A stretch of 52,058 nt of DNA. It comes from Sphingobacteriales bacterium. GTDB taxonomy: Bacteria > Bacteroidota > Bacteroidia > Sphingobacteriales > Sphingobacteriaceae. The notes below the pieces were generated by a model. The model searched no databases. It saw only the letters and a program-made list of their open reading frames with translations, and was not told the origin of the DNA. The stretch spans positions 1 through 52,058 of the forward strand of contig JAPLFD010000010.1 in the NCBI GenBank assembly GCA_026390835.1, in the 5' to 3' direction. The translations under genes and the position numbers were made by a program. Positions 23,250-33,982 of the stretch are shown here, piece after piece. Position 1 is the first letter of the stretch. Every line of letters begins with the position of its first letter.

Positions 23250-25471
23250 TATTCTCCGAGTATGCCGTGCAATACGTTTTGATACACAGCATTGGCTTCT
23301 TTTACAGTACCAAAAGATTCGTCATCTACTAGAAGAGCTCCGGCGGTAACCGTTCCTAAAAGCGAAAACTCGGTTGTAGAAGTAGCCAACAATTCGATAA
23401 ATGCTTCTTGCTGAGCTGGATTTACAGATACCACTACCCTGCCTTGTGCTTCACCAAATAAGAAAGCATCTTTACGAATATCATCTTCACTTTCAATAGC
23501 AAAACCTAATGTATTGGGCATAGCCGATTCTAACAAAGTGATATATAAGCCGCCATCGGCCACATCGTGGGCCGATTGAATAAGCTGCTCTTTAATTAAT
23601 TGTTTTACCACTTGGTGCATATCGTATTCTTTCTCTAAATCGAAATAGGGAGCAGGTGCAGCGGTAACATTATGAAAAGAGGCCAAATACTGCGACGAAG
23701 CAATATCGTTTTGGCTTTCGCCGATAAGATAAATCAAATCGCCTTCGGCTTTAAAATTAGACGTCATTAAGGTGTTTTTATCATCTAAAACGCCTATCAT
23801 ACCAATGGTTGGTGTTGGAAATACCGGCCCCTCATCCGACGATTGGTTATAAAAACTCACATTACCGCCCGTAACCGGAGTTTGAAACTTGGTACAGGCT
23901 TCGCTCATTCCTTTAATAGCACTTACAAATTGCCAATACACTTCCGGCACGTATGGGTTACCAAAGTTTAAGCAATTGGTAATGGCCACGGGCTCAGCAC
24001 CTGCACAGGTAATATTTCTAGCGGCTTCGGCCACAGCAATGGCACAGCCTTTTTTCGGGTCGGCATAAACATACCGAGCATTGCAATCAATAGTTAAAGC
24101 AATGGCTTTATCGGTACCCTTTACTGCTACAACCGCCGCATCGCATGGGCGATTGGTGGTCATGGTGGCTGTACCAATCATAGAATCGTATTGGTCGGTT
24201 ACCCAACGCTTGGATGCTATATTGGGATGAGCAATTAAATGTGCCGCTACAGCTTTTAAATCAGCAGGTTCGGGCACGTTATTGATATCAAATTTTAAGT
24301 TTTCTTGATAATATGCCGGTTCGCGGTATTCGCGGTTATACACCGGAGCGCCACCACCCAAAACCAAATCATCTGCAGGTACATCGGCCACCAATTCGCC
24401 GTTCATATAATAATGTAAACGCTTGGTATCGGTTACTTCGCCAATAATAGCGCAGTTTAAATCCCATTTATCAAAAACGTCCTCCACCTCTTTTTCTCGA
24501 CCCTTTTCTACCACAATAAGCATACGCTCTTGTGATTCTGACAAGAGAATTTCGAAGGGTTTCATATTTTCTTGGCGCATAGGCACATTATCCAAATCAA
24601 TACGCATACCGTGTTCGCCTTTGGCCGACATTTCTGAATTGGAACAAATAATACCTGCTGCACCCATATCTTGCATACCCACCACGGCTCCGGTTTTTAT
24701 TACCTCAAGCGTAGCTTCTAACAATAATTTTTCTTGGAAGGGATCACCCACCTGAACGGCCGGCAAATCGTTTACCGAATCTTCCGAAATATCTTTTGAA
24801 GCAAAAGCTGCTCCATGAATACCGTCTTTTCCGGTAGCAGAGCCCACAATATAAACTGGGTTACCAACTCCGTAAGAAGTTGCGGAGACCATTTGGCCCA
24901 CCGTTAAAATACCCGCCGACATGGCGTTTACCAAGGGATTTACAGTATAACACTCATCAAAGAATAATTCGCCACCTACTGTTGGGATACCAAAAGCATT
25001 ACCATAATGGCTAATGCCTTTTACCACACCTTTTAATAACCATTGGTTTTTAGGCTGATGAATGTCGCCAAACCGCAAAGAGTTGAGTTGAGCAATGGGG
25101 CGGGCACCCATGGTAAAAATATCGCGATTGATACCACCAACACCCGTAGCAGCGCCTTGGTAAGGCTCTAAAGCTGAGGGGTGGTTATGTGATTCTATTT
25201 TAAAACAACAAGCAACGCCATCACCTAAATCTACCAAACCTGCATTTTCTTCGCCAGCTTTTGCCAGCATCCGAGGGCCATCTTTAGGCAGGGTTTTTAA
25301 CCAGGTAATGGAGTTTTTATACGAACAATGTTCGCTCCACATAACCGAAAAGATAGACAATTCTGTAAAATTTGGTGTGCGGCCTAAAATTTGCTGAATA
25401 CGCTCGAACTCTTCGGGTAAAAGTCCTAATTCTTTGGCAGTTTCTAAAGTTGATAGTGCTTGGTTTTCCAC
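23249..25471 (-). CDS. purL: Phosphoribosylformylglycinamidine synthase subunit PurL (small form)
   Basis: PurL amidates FGAR to FGAM using ATP and ammonia supplied by PurQ. At 740 residues this is the small form that needs PurS and PurQ partners, unlike the ~1300-residue E. coli protein; neither partner is in the window. Motifs include the start [30 protein letters not shown], the [21 protein letters not shown] block (about 95-115) and the second AIRS-domain NCLNFGNP. It begins with GTG; no in-frame ATG occurs before a stop upstream. The 1-nt overlap with trmN6 indicates a shared transcript. Confidence 0.96.
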   Translation of the reverse strand: MENQALSTLETAKELGLLPEEFERIQQILGRTPNFTELSIFSVMWSEHCSYKNSITWLKTLPKDGPRMLAKAGEENAGLVDLGDGVACCFKIESHNHPSALEPYQGAATGVGGINRDIFTMGARPIAQLNSLRFGDIHQPKNQWLLKGVVKGISHYGNAFGIPTVGGELFFDECYTVNPLVNAMSAGILTVGQMVSATSYGVGNPVYIVGSATGKDGIHGAAFASKDISEDSVNDLPAVQVGDPFQEKLLLEATLEVIKTGAVVGMQDMGAAGIICSNSEMSAKGEHGMRIDLDNVPMRQENMKPFEILLSESQERMLIVVEKGREKEVEDVFDKWDLNCAIIGEVTDTKRLHYYMNGELVADVPADDLVLGGGAPVYNREYREPAYYQENLKFDINNVPEPADLKAVAAHLIAHPNIASKRWVTDQYDSMIGTATMTTNRPCDAAVVAVKGTDKAIALTIDCNARYVYADPKKGCAIAVAEAARNITCAGAEPVAITNCLNFGNPYVPEVYWQFVSAIKGMSEACTKFQTPVTGGNVSFYNQSSDEGPVFPTPTIGMIGVLDDKNTLMTSNFKAEGDLIYLIGESQNDIASSQYLASFHNVTAAPAPYFDLEKEYDMHQVVKQLIKEQLIQSAHDVADGGLYITLLESAMPNTLGFAIESEDDIRKDAFLFGEAQGRVVVSVNPAQQEAFIELLATSTTEFSLLGTVTAGALLVDDESFGTVKEANAVYQNVLHGILGE

Positions 25472-25649
25472 AGATTTATTGTGTTTTTATGGTTCATCAA
25501 AAATAGCTAAAAATGCGACATTGCCGAAGTAGAGCCTAAATTTTGTTTCAACAAGGTTATCCACATCTTTTTTCTAGTATAAAAAAGTTATTTTATCAAC
25601 ATTTACAGAATTTATTCACTTTTTAGGCTACAAATCGAGCGTTTTACCT

Positions 25650-25657
25650 TATTTTTG
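25650..25657 (+). promoter_or_regulatory. Candidate -7 promoter element for glnN
   Basis: TATTTTTG matches TAnnTTTG and lies 30 nt before the ATG at 25688. TTAG at 25623-25626 may be a degenerate -33 element, but the 23-nt spacing is long. Confidence 0.45.
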
Positions 25658-25687
25658 GTAAATATTTAATTAAAAAGTAGAAAAAAT

Positions 25688-27874
25688 ATGGCAAATCTAA
25701 GATTTCAGGCATTAAATGCTGTTTTATCGAGAACAATTCCAGAAGTAAAGACTCCTTCGAGCAAAATTTCTGAATTTTTCGGTGTAAACGTATTCGATAA
25801 AAAGAAAATGAAAGAATTTTTATCGAAAGAGGCTTACCAAAGCATTATTAATTCAATTGAGTTAGGCACATCGGTAAACCGCGAAGTATCTGAACAGATT
25901 GCCGCTGCCATGAAAGCCTGGGCTATGACTAAAGGAGCCACGCATTATACCCATTGGTTTCAACCCTTAACCGGCACTACTGCCGAAAAACACGATTCGT
26001 TTTTTGAACCTACTGCCGATGGTTCTGCTATCGAGAAATTTTCGGGCGATGCCTTGGTGCAACAAGAGCCTGATGCCTCTAGTTTTCCAAATGGGGGTAT
26101 TCGCAATACCTTCGAAGCTCGTGGTTATACCGCTTGGGATCCGTCGTCTCCTGCCTTTATTATGGAAAGCAACACCGGAAAAACCTTGTGTATCCCTACC
26201 GTATTTGTATCGTATACCGGCGAAGCCTTAGATTATAAAGCACCTTTGTTAAAAGCTTTGTCTGCCTTAGATAAAGCAGCGGTGGATGTGTGCCACTACT
26301 TCGATAAATCTGTAGAAAAAGTAAATGCCTCTTTAGGTATTGAACAAGAATATTTTTTAGTGGATTTAGCCTTATACAATGCTCGTCCGGATTTATTATT
26401 AACTGGCCGTACCTTATTTGGCCACATGTCGGCCAAAGGCCAGCAATTGGAAGACCATTATTTCGGTACCATTCCTGAAAGAGTGTACGCCTACATGCTC
26501 GATTTTGAAACGGAAGCCTTAAAATTGGGTATTCCATTAAAAACCCGTCACAATGAGGTAGCGCCATCGCAATTTGAGTGTGCGCCTATTTATGAGGAAA
26601 TAAACTTAGCCATTGATCACAACCAATTATTAATGGATGTGATGGAAAAAGTAGCCAGACGCCATAATTTCAAAGTATTGTTGCACGAAAAACCATATGC
26701 TGGAGTAAACGGCTCGGGTAAACACAATAACTGGAGCTTAATTACCAATACTGGTAAAAATCTATTAGCTCCGGGTAAAACACCTAAAAACAACTTGATG
26801 TTTTTGGCCTTTTTCGTAAACACGGTGAAAGCCGTACACGAACATGCCGATTTATTGCGTGCTTCTATTGCCTCGGTAAATAACGATCACCGTTTGGGGG
26901 CCAATGAAGCTCCTCCAGCCATCATTTCTATTTTCTTGGGTAGCCAACTAAACGATGTATTGGATGAAGTAGAAAGTGCTCGTATCAGCAAAAAAGTAAA
27001 AGAAGACAATTCGCTTTGGTTGGGTATTCCTAAAATTCCTCAAATTTTATTAGACAATACCGATCGTAACCGTACCTCTCCTTTTGCCTTTACCGGCAAT
27101 AAATTTGAGTTCCGTGCGGTAGGTTCTTCTGCCAATTCATCGGCACCAATGACCGTTTTAAACACCATTATGGCCGACCAATTGGTAAAATTTAAAACCG
27201 AGGTAGATAAATTGATTAAAAAAGGAGAAAAGAAAGATATCGCGATTTTAACCGTGATTAAGAAGTACATTAAAGAGTCAAAATCAATTCGTTTCGAAGG
27301 AAATGGTTATAGCGAAGAATGGGAGAAAGAAGCGGCAAGCAGAGGCTTATCTAACTTTAAAACCACGCCAAAAGCTTTAGATGCATATGTAAGTGAGAAA
27401 ACGTTGAACTTATTTGAGAAATTGAATGTATTTAACCACCGTGAATCGGAAGCCCGTCACGAAATTTTATTAGAAAGCTTTTATAAAAAACTACAAATTG
27501 AAGCCCGTGTTATTGGCGAAATAGTGAATAGTGTCATCATTCCTTCGGCGGTAGAGTACCAAAGTAAATTGGTGCAAAACGTGCAAGGTTTACAAGCCAT
27601 TGGCTTAGATAAAGCCACCTACAAAGCGCAATTGGAATTAATTACGAAGATTGCCACGCATGTAAACTTTATTAAAAGCAATGTAGATAGCATGGTTGCT
27701 GCTCGTAAAAAAGCAAATGCTATAGACGACCTTCGTGACCGCTCTATAGCCTATGACGAAACGGTAAAAACCTTTTTTGAACCCATACGCTACCATGTAG
27801 ACAAATTGGAGCAAGTGGTAGATGATGGCCAATGGCCGCTACCTAAATTTAGAGAATTGCTCTTTATTAAATAA
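25688..27874 (+). CDS. glnN: Glutamine synthetase type III
   Basis: The enzyme joins ammonia and glutamate with ATP to give glutamine, the nitrogen donor for the PurL/PurQ step among others. The 728-residue length and the N-terminal helical extension (MANLRFQALNAVLSRTIPEV) identify GSIII, the form common in Bacteroidota. Active-site motifs include LGIEQEYFLVD (about 216-226), TRHNEVAPSQFECAP and the Mg/ATP site GVNGSGKHNNWS (about 338-349). The large C-terminal GSIII extension is complete. A terminator begins at its stop codon. It is monocistronic. Confidence 0.97.
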   Translation: MANLRFQALNAVLSRTIPEVKTPSSKISEFFGVNVFDKKKMKEFLSKEAYQSIINSIELGTSVNREVSEQIAAAMKAWAMTKGATHYTHWFQPLTGTTAEKHDSFFEPTADGSAIEKFSGDALVQQEPDASSFPNGGIRNTFEARGYTAWDPSSPAFIMESNTGKTLCIPTVFVSYTGEALDYKAPLLKALSALDKAAVDVCHYFDKSVEKVNASLGIEQEYFLVDLALYNARPDLLLTGRTLFGHMSAKGQQLEDHYFGTIPERVYAYMLDFETEALKLGIPLKTRHNEVAPSQFECAPIYEEINLAIDHNQLLMDVMEKVARRHNFKVLLHEKPYAGVNGSGKHNNWSLITNTGKNLLAPGKTPKNNLMFLAFFVNTVKAVHEHADLLRASIASVNNDHRLGANEAPPAIISIFLGSQLNDVLDEVESARISKKVKEDNSLWLGIPKIPQILLDNTDRNRTSPFAFTGNKFEFRAVGSSANSSAPMTVLNTIMADQLVKFKTEVDKLIKKGEKKDIAILTVIKKYIKESKSIRFEGNGYSEEWEKEAASRGLSNFKTTPKALDAYVSEKTLNLFEKLNVFNHRESEARHEILLESFYKKLQIEARVIGEIVNSVIIPSAVEYQSKLVQNVQGLQAIGLDKATYKAQLELITKIATHVNFIKSNVDSMVAARKKANAIDDLRDRSIAYDETVKTFFEPIRYHVDKLEQVVDDGQWPLPKFRELLFIK

Positions 27875-27905
27875 AAAAAGCCCCCGAATTTTCGGGGGCT
27901 TTTTT
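27873..27905. terminator. Bidirectional intrinsic terminator after glnN
   Basis: AGCCCCCGAA (27879-27888) pairs with TTCGGGGGCT (27891-27900), with A7 and T6 flanks. It serves glnN and the converging lipoprotein gene. It is nearly the same sequence as the hairpin at 15426-15457. Confidence 0.9.
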
Positions 27906-27919
27906 GTTTGAACGACCAA

Positions 27920-28405
27920 TTAATTGGTATAGATATGGAATTTGCCGCCATAGGGAAACAATAAATAATTTCCCGCATCAAATGCGTAAATGAAACTTTG
28001 TTGTCCAATAACCAAAGTAGACACACCTAGATCTAAATCGCAATAATAACCAAGATTAACTTTTACATTTTTCACTTCCAACAAAACCGTTCCATCGGGC
28101 TTATAATTTACCATATCAAAAATGAGCGCATGGGTGGCATTGTTAGAGCCATCATCAAGAATTAGCAATTTACCTAGAGTACCAAGCGCTGTTTTGTAGC
28201 TAATAATTTTGCCAATTGTTCCACTAGATGGATCATTAGCCAATTTAATAATGATATCATTCATTTTTAAATCGTTATTCATATCGCTAGCTTTAATATC
28301 CGCATAGCTTAACTTTTCGAAAGCTGAAAGCACTACAGGTTTATCTTTTTTACATGAGGCTAGACTAACTAGCGCCAAGCCAAAAATTAATAGCATCTTT
28401 TTCAT
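27920..28405 (-). CDS. Hypothetical lipoprotein, 161 residues
   Basis: The signal MKKMLLIFGLALVS ends in the lipobox LASC, giving lipidated Cys18 followed by KKDKP. The lysines after the cysteine are common in Bacteroidota lipoproteins; they do not match the acidic export signal for surface display. The mature domain (residues ~25-161) is mostly beta strands, with a repeated DIxxxDMNNDLKMNDIIIKL-type N-terminal part. No family or catalytic motif is recognised. It lies between the glnN terminator and the divergent broken purM. Confidence 0.8.
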   Translation of the reverse strand: MKKMLLIFGLALVSLASCKKDKPVVLSAFEKLSYADIKASDMNNDLKMNDIIIKLANDPSSGTIGKIISYKTALGTLGKLLILDDGSNNATHALIFDMVNYKPDGTVLLEVKNVKVNLGYYCDLDLGVSTLVIGQQSFIYAFDAGNYLLFPYGGKFHIYTN

Positions 28406-28524
28406 AAGTGTTGATTTTTTGATTTTATTAAACTAAAACTATGTTTGGTTTGATTTATTGTATTTAACCAGATAATTTTTATTGAGGATATTAAAATGGC
28501 TAGATAAAAAGCTAACTTTACGGC

Positions 28525-29545
28525 ATGTCTGACCACAATTACCAACTCCGTGGCGTATCTGCCGGAAAAGAAGATGTACATGCTGCCATTGCCAATATCG
28601 ACAAGGGCATCTTTCCACACGCATTTTGTAAAATCATTCCAGATATTTTAGGTGGCGATGCCGATTGGTGTAACATTATGCATGCCGATGGAGCCGGAAC
28701 CAAATCGGCATTGGCCTATGTGTATTGGAAAGAAACTGGCGATTTATCGGTTTGGAAAGGCATTGCGCAAGATGCCATTATTATGAATTTAGATGACCTA
28801 CTTTGCGTAGGTGCTACCGATAATATTTTACTTTCTTCTACCATTGGGCGCAATAAAAACCGCATTCCGAAAGAGGTTTTAGCCGAACTGATTAACGGTA
28901 CCGAAGAAATATTAGCAGAACTACGAGAATTGGGTATTGGCATTTATTCCACAGGTGGCGAAACTGCCGATGTGGGCGATTTAGTGCGCACCATCATTGT
29001 TGATTCAACCGTTGTGTGCCGCATGAAACGAAGTGATGTAATCGACAATGCAAACATACAAGCTGGTGATGTTGGTATTTGCTGGCAATAAAAAACTAAC
29101 AGATTTGATTGATATTACTGGTGAAAAACAGGTGTCTGCTGGAAAGTTAGTACTCTCTCCCACCAGAACTTATGCACCTATCCTACAGGCTATATTGGCG
29201 AAAAATAGAGCAGCCATAAACGGATTGGTACATTGCAGTGGCGGTGCACAAACTAAAGTATTGCACTTTATAAAAAACCTACATATTATTAAGGATAACC
29301 TATTCCCTATTCCACCACTTTTTCAACTTATTCATGAGCAATCGAACACGAGTTGGGAAGAAATGTACAAGGTATTTAACATGGGGCACCGCATGGAAAT
29401 TTATACGAATGAGGAATTTGCTCAAGAGTGTATCGCTATCAGCAAATCATTTGGAGTAGAAGCTCAACTTATTGGCCGAGTAGAAGCTGCCGACCAAAAA
29501 CAAGTCAGCATTCGTTCAGAAAAAGGAAACTTTATATACCACTAA
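28525..29545 (+). pseudogene. purM: purM (AIR synthase, Bacteroidota form), internally deleted and frameshifted
   Basis: PurM closes FGAM to AIR, the substrate of PurK. The 5' part (28525-29073) encodes an excellent N-terminal half (RGVSAGKEDVHAAIANIDKG, MHADGAGTKSALAYVYWKE, STGGETADVGDLVRTIIVD) up to NIQAGDV. It then reads out of frame to a stop at 29089-29091. The 3' part in another frame (from about 29075) encodes AGNKKLTDLIDITGEK, LVLSPTRTYAP and HCSGGAQTKVLHF to the normal end. About 53-57 residues between these, including the conserved SNGLTSARH loop, are missing. The junction is at 29071-29081. The protein would be inactive, which conflicts with four intact purine genes nearby. A second purM elsewhere or a sequence error must be considered. 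Confidence 0.9.
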
Positions 29546-30489
29546 AAAGAGATCATTTTTCCTTGTTGCGGAAAAATGAGTTTGAAACCGAGCGTATTCT
29601 CGGCTACTACTTCTTTCTTTATTTGTTCTTCTTTAGTGCCCGATGGCTTACGGTGAGTAATCACTACGGGTAACCCTTTTAATGCTTCAGCGCTCGTAAA
29701 AGAGGCCAATACCTTCATTTCTTGCACAAATAACCTGGGGTTTAAATGTCCGAAAAGTTGCTCATCAGCTTGCGAATTAGGGAAAGACACTTCTATAAAA
29801 ATAGCCTTTAACTGTTTAGCCCTAATTAAGGGTGCAATATCTTGCCAAAGGTTTTTTAAATCGGTCGATTTCTCGATGCTATCTGCTCCCGTATCGCCTA
29901 AATAGAGTAATGACCCTGCTGTATTGCTTACCAAAAAAGCGGTACTCTTATACGGATTAACATGACTCAACTCAAATGCTTGCACCTTCAAATCGGTTCC
30001 GTCGGCAGAAATTATAGCTTTAGGTAATAGCGGCACATAACGGTATTTATTTAAAATAGGCGCTTCGCCCTCACTCCCGAAATTGGCCCAAGCATTTCGA
30101 GTAAAATAATTCACTTTAAAAACATCAAGCACTTCAGGAAGCGCATAAATAGGCTTTTTGCTATCCTCGGGCGAATTGAGGATTAACCCGGCCACATGGT
30201 CTAAATGTCCGTGCGAAATAAAATAGCCCTTTATATTTTCTTTTAAAAAAGCTGGTTCTGTTTTTTGAATACTGCCCTTTTTACGAGCCACGGTTAAGCC
30301 CGAATAAACAGTGCCGGCATCTAGGCAAATAAAATTGCTAGAACCCGCAGAAGACACCAAATAGGCCGAGAGGTTACTTTCATCTAGTCCACCTTTTACG
30401 CCTAAAGGCAATACGGTAAATGCCGACTGTGCCGAAGCTGCTATTGAAGAACTAAGGAAGAAAAAAAATAAATAAAATTGCTTTAACAT
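29542..30489 (-). CDS. Metallo-beta-lactamase-fold hydrolase, class II cyclic-nucleotide phosphodiesterase-like, exported
   Basis: The 315-residue protein has a signal peptide ending SSSIAASAQ. Its metal motif is HGHLDH (residues 93-98), with later histidine and aspartate ligands in LSHVNPY, YLGDTGAD, FGHLNP and THRKPSG. The order and the IEVSFPNSQ segment fit the PDE class II family, which hydrolyses 3',5'-cyclic nucleotides; a periplasmic form exists in several Gram-negative bacteria. Its stop overlaps the stop of purM on the other strand by 3 nt. Substrate assignment is by family resemblance. Confidence 0.8.
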   Translation of the reverse strand: MLKQFYLFFFFLSSSIAASAQSAFTVLPLGVKGGLDESNLSAYLVSSAGSSNFICLDAGTVYSGLTVARKKGSIQKTEPAFLKENIKGYFISHGHLDHVAGLILNSPEDSKKPIYALPEVLDVFKVNYFTRNAWANFGSEGEAPILNKYRYVPLLPKAIISADGTDLKVQAFELSHVNPYKSTAFLVSNTAGSLLYLGDTGADSIEKSTDLKNLWQDIAPLIRAKQLKAIFIEVSFPNSQADEQLFGHLNPRLFVQEMKVLASFTSAEALKGLPVVITHRKPSGTKEEQIKKEVVAENTLGFKLIFPQQGKMISF

Positions 30490-30530
30490 AGCGCTGTATT
30501 ATTTTATGCAAGTTAGACAGAATTAGGGAT

Positions 30531-30564
30531 AAAAAAAGCCCCTCGATATTCGAGGGGCTTTTTT
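30531..30564 (-). terminator. Intrinsic terminator after the first Oar-like receptor
   Basis: AAGCCCCTCGA and TCGAGGGGCTT pair across a 3-nt loop with A7/T6 flanks, 13 nt past the receptor stop. It is almost identical to the hairpin at 33983-34018. Confidence 0.9.
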
Positions 30565-30577
30565 AAGTTAGATTTTG

Positions 30578-33500
30578 TTAATTAAATAAATAACGGAAAC
30601 CTAATTGCACTTGCCAACGTGAGGCTTGTGCAGTGTTTACCACAAAAGACTGACTAACAGGTACTAAATTAGTTCTGTCTGCAAAAGGAAATGAGAATGT
30701 AGGTTCACCTAAATTCGGATCTCCAGCGGCAGTAACCAAACCCTTATACGATAAAGGTTGACGAGCGCCAGCACCTAATTGTTTTAATAAACCCCAATTT
30801 TTATTCAACAAGTTGCCCACATTTAAAATATCAGCTGTAAAACGTAGGGTATTTTTTTGACCTTTTATGTTTACAAAGATATCTTGGGTGAAATTCATAT
30901 TTACAGAAGTGAAATAAGGTAAAATACCTGCACCACGTTTAACAACTTGACCTCTGTTTTTAGATAAGTATGGATCTTGCTTAATAAACGCATCTAACTG
31001 AGCCCAAATTTGTGCTGGAGTCCGTAAATCCCAAGCTCCATCAGCTACTAAGTTAATATCTGAAGCATCTTTAGGTATATACATTAAATCGTTAGTTTGA
31101 CTATCGTTGTTCAAATCGCCCACATAGGTATGAGAATAGTTACCAGCAGGAGCAGATTCGAAGGTTAAACCGAATGAAGTAGCGTAATTTTTAGCATACT
31201 CTTTACGATAAGAAAGGTATGAAATTACACGATTTGGAAGGTAAAAATTAGAAAAACCCAATTCATCGGCATTTGGATCACCAGATACTGAACGATCTCT
31301 CCAAATAGATTGTGCAATAGACCCACCATCATTTACAGACATAGATTTACCATTGGTGTAAGCCACACTTGCAGTTAAGCCATTGGCGAAGTTTTTCTGT
31401 ACTTGAGCAGTGATGAAATAAGAATACCCTTTTTTAGTATTTTTCATCAAAATTACATCACTTAAGTTCGGATTTTGAAGTGTTGCACCACCGGCACCAC
31501 TATAAATTTTAGTTGATGAATAACGTAATCGAGTATCTGAACCTGCCAATGCTGTACCTGTACTAGGTAAGTTAATGTTTTGGTGGTATACCCCATTTAT
31601 ATCTTTGGTATATGCACCTTCTAAGGTAAGCACAACACCACCAGCTAATTTTTTGTCGAACGCTAAATTGGTTCTGAAAATTTGTGGGTATTTAAAATCT
31701 TTATCCGTGATAGCCACATTGTAAGAAGTATTGGCTGCTGCCCCTACCGGACGATTGGCGTTTACATCAGATTTGAATACAAAGTAATTTGCTTTATCTG
31801 CCGCACTTGATGATGCACCGATATCCACAGAACCAAACTGAACACCATTGTTAGAAGCTTGGTTAGATACCCATACAAATGGCACCTGACCGGTGAATAC
31901 ACCAGCACCACCTCTTATTTGTAAAGTTTGATCTCCTTTAGCATCCCAATTGAAGCCTAAACGAGGAGCCCATAAAATTTTCGAATCGGGTAATTTAGAT
32001 ACATCAATTTTCAAATTATCTCTAAAAGTTAAGTTCGCTAAATCAGCATTTTTATCTAAAGTAACCGGAAAAGAAGCCAAATCAGCTCTTAAAGCATAGG
32101 TTAATTTTAAGTTTGGAGTAGCTTGGAATTTATCTTGCACGTAAAAGCTGAAAGTTTTAGCTTGTATTTTAGCAAAAGGGAAAGAACCATCTGGCAAAGC
32201 AGAGTAACGCAATTGGTAACGTGAGGCAGTTGCAGTACCGTTATTCGCAGAATTATAAAAATCTGCTAAAGTTGCAAAATTATAATTTCCATAATAGGTT
32301 GGCGCAAATCCATTTTTAAATGAATTAATTTGGTTACTTGTACCTATCACAATTTCGTGTTTACCAGCATAAATAGTAAAATCGTTTGCAAACTGCCAGG
32401 TATCCGTATCCAACTGGTTAAAGGCGGTAAAAGGCTCATACCCAAATGCGGTTAATGTTTGACCCGAACCATTACCAATATCAACTAATGGAAATAAACC
32501 TTGAGCTTGCGAAGAACGTTTATCTCTTAAGGCAGAATAACCAAATGTTAATTTATTTGAGAATTTTGTTCCAATGCGTGAGTTTAATTCTACAACACCA
32601 ATATTAAAGTTATTGTTAATGGTATAACCAGATCCATTAAAAGGCATACCTGTAACACTAGGCTGACGGCTACCATTATTAATGGCACCCGAGTTACTTG
32701 CTGGCAAATCTCTAGATGACTTTAAATAAAAGTATTTCGCACTAAGAGTATTATTCTTATTAATATTCCAATCTAACTTGGTAGTTAACTTATCACTTTG
32801 TATTAAATAATTATAGCCTTCAAATACTCCGGGGTTATAACCATAATTAGTTATCAAGAAATCTTTTAATGTGGTTAAATCGCTTGCTTGCGCTTGAGAA
32901 ACGGTACCACCAGCAGCCTGCCCAGCTTGTAGAGCTGTAAAAGAAGTCGCTGGTTCATTTAAACGCTCTTGTTCGCCCGATACAAAGAAAAATAATTTAT
33001 TTTTTACAATTGGACCACCTAAGCTTAAACCTTGAGTATAATATTTAAAAACAGGTTTTGCTACTGGATACACACCAGCATCTAAACCAAGTGTATTGGG
33101 GTTTCTTAAAAAGTAATACGCAGATCCTTTAAAAGAATTTGTACCCGATTTGGTTACCGTATTAATACCTGCACCAGTAAAAAATCCCTGACGCACATCA
33201 AAAGGGGCAATATCAACCTGAATTTGCTCAATAGCATCTAAGGAAATAGGCTGAGAGTTTGTTTGGCCACCAAGGGTACCAGATAAACCAAATGAATTAT
33301 TAAATAATGCACCATCTACAGTTACGTTGTTGTAACTAGAACTTCTACCTCCAAAAGAGTTACCATTGGCCGAAGGCGTAAGTTTAGTAAAATCTTGCAA
33401 AGATCTACTGATAGTTGGTAAACGATCAATTTGACCTCTAGTAATGGTTTCTCTAGCGCCTGTTCTTGAGTTGTTAAACAACTTATCCTCAGTACCAGAA

Positions 33501-33862
33501 ATAACAATTTCGGCAAGCGAATTACTAGATTCTACAAGTTTTGCGTTAACATTAAGCTCTTGACCTAGAGTTAACGACATGTTTTGTACCGTAAAGTCTT
33601 TAAATCCAACAAAAGAAATTTTAAGAATATACGGCCCACCTATACGTAAGTTGGGTAAATTGTAACGACCATCGTTACGTGAAACGGTTGAATACACAGT
33701 ACCAGAAGGTGTGTGTGTAGCAGTAATGGTTGCACCAGGTAAGGTTTCACCCTTATTATCTGCAACTGTTCCGTTAATAGCAGATGTGGTTACACCTTGG
33801 GCTTTCACAAGCACAGTGCATAACATCAGCAGGGCAAATGTTAATTGTAAGATTTTTTTCAT
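30578..33862 (-). CDS. Oar-like TonB-dependent receptor (paralogue 1)
   Basis: The 1094-residue outer-membrane protein has a signal peptide (MKKILQLTFALLMLCTVLVKAQ). A carboxypeptidase-regulatory-like Ig fold follows (residues ~25-110: INGTVADNKGETLPGATITATHTPSG). A plug with EIVISGTEDKLFN and ISLDAIEQIQVDIAPFDVRQGFFTGAGIN comes next, then a large barrel. A Ca-binding-like loop GDLNNDSQTNDLMYIP occurs near residue 940, and the protein ends RYLFN. The organisation matches Oar-type receptors. No SusD-like partner is present, so glycan import by a Sus system is unlikely; a protein or peptide ligand, or export of a protein, is possible. The paralogue upstream shares all these parts. Confidence 0.9.
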   Translation of the reverse strand: MKKILQLTFALLMLCTVLVKAQGVTTSAINGTVADNKGETLPGATITATHTPSGTVYSTVSRNDGRYNLPNLRIGGPYILKISFVGFKDFTVQNMSLTLGQELNVNAKLVESSNSLAEIVISGTEDKLFNNSRTGARETITRGQIDRLPTISRSLQDFTKLTPSANGNSFGGRSSSYNNVTVDGALFNNSFGLSGTLGGQTNSQPISLDAIEQIQVDIAPFDVRQGFFTGAGINTVTKSGTNSFKGSAYYFLRNPNTLGLDAGVYPVAKPVFKYYTQGLSLGGPIVKNKLFFFVSGEQERLNEPATSFTALQAGQAAGGTVSQAQASDLTTLKDFLITNYGYNPGVFEGYNYLIQSDKLTTKLDWNINKNNTLSAKYFYLKSSRDLPASNSGAINNGSRQPSVTGMPFNGSGYTINNNFNIGVVELNSRIGTKFSNKLTFGYSALRDKRSSQAQGLFPLVDIGNGSGQTLTAFGYEPFTAFNQLDTDTWQFANDFTIYAGKHEIVIGTSNQINSFKNGFAPTYYGNYNFATLADFYNSANNGTATASRYQLRYSALPDGSFPFAKIQAKTFSFYVQDKFQATPNLKLTYALRADLASFPVTLDKNADLANLTFRDNLKIDVSKLPDSKILWAPRLGFNWDAKGDQTLQIRGGAGVFTGQVPFVWVSNQASNNGVQFGSVDIGASSSAADKANYFVFKSDVNANRPVGAAANTSYNVAITDKDFKYPQIFRTNLAFDKKLAGGVVLTLEGAYTKDINGVYHQNINLPSTGTALAGSDTRLRYSSTKIYSGAGGATLQNPNLSDVILMKNTKKGYSYFITAQVQKNFANGLTASVAYTNGKSMSVNDGGSIAQSIWRDRSVSGDPNADELGFSNFYLPNRVISYLSYRKEYAKNYATSFGLTFESAPAGNYSHTYVGDLNNDSQTNDLMYIPKDASDINLVADGAWDLRTPAQIWAQLDAFIKQDPYLSKNRGQVVKRGAGILPYFTSVNMNFTQDIFVNIKGQKNTLRFTADILNVGNLLNKNWGLLKQLGAGARQPLSYKGLVTAAGDPNLGEPTFSFPFADRTNLVPVSQSFVVNTAQASRWQVQLGFRYLFN

Positions 33863-33982
33863 TTTGTTTTTAGTTTTTAGTATTTATTGTACAAAAGAAC
33901 AAACCCAATTAAACCTGTAGATTAAGCTAAAATTAAATATGTATTAAGCCCCAAAAACGAAAACAATTACAAATTATTGCAC

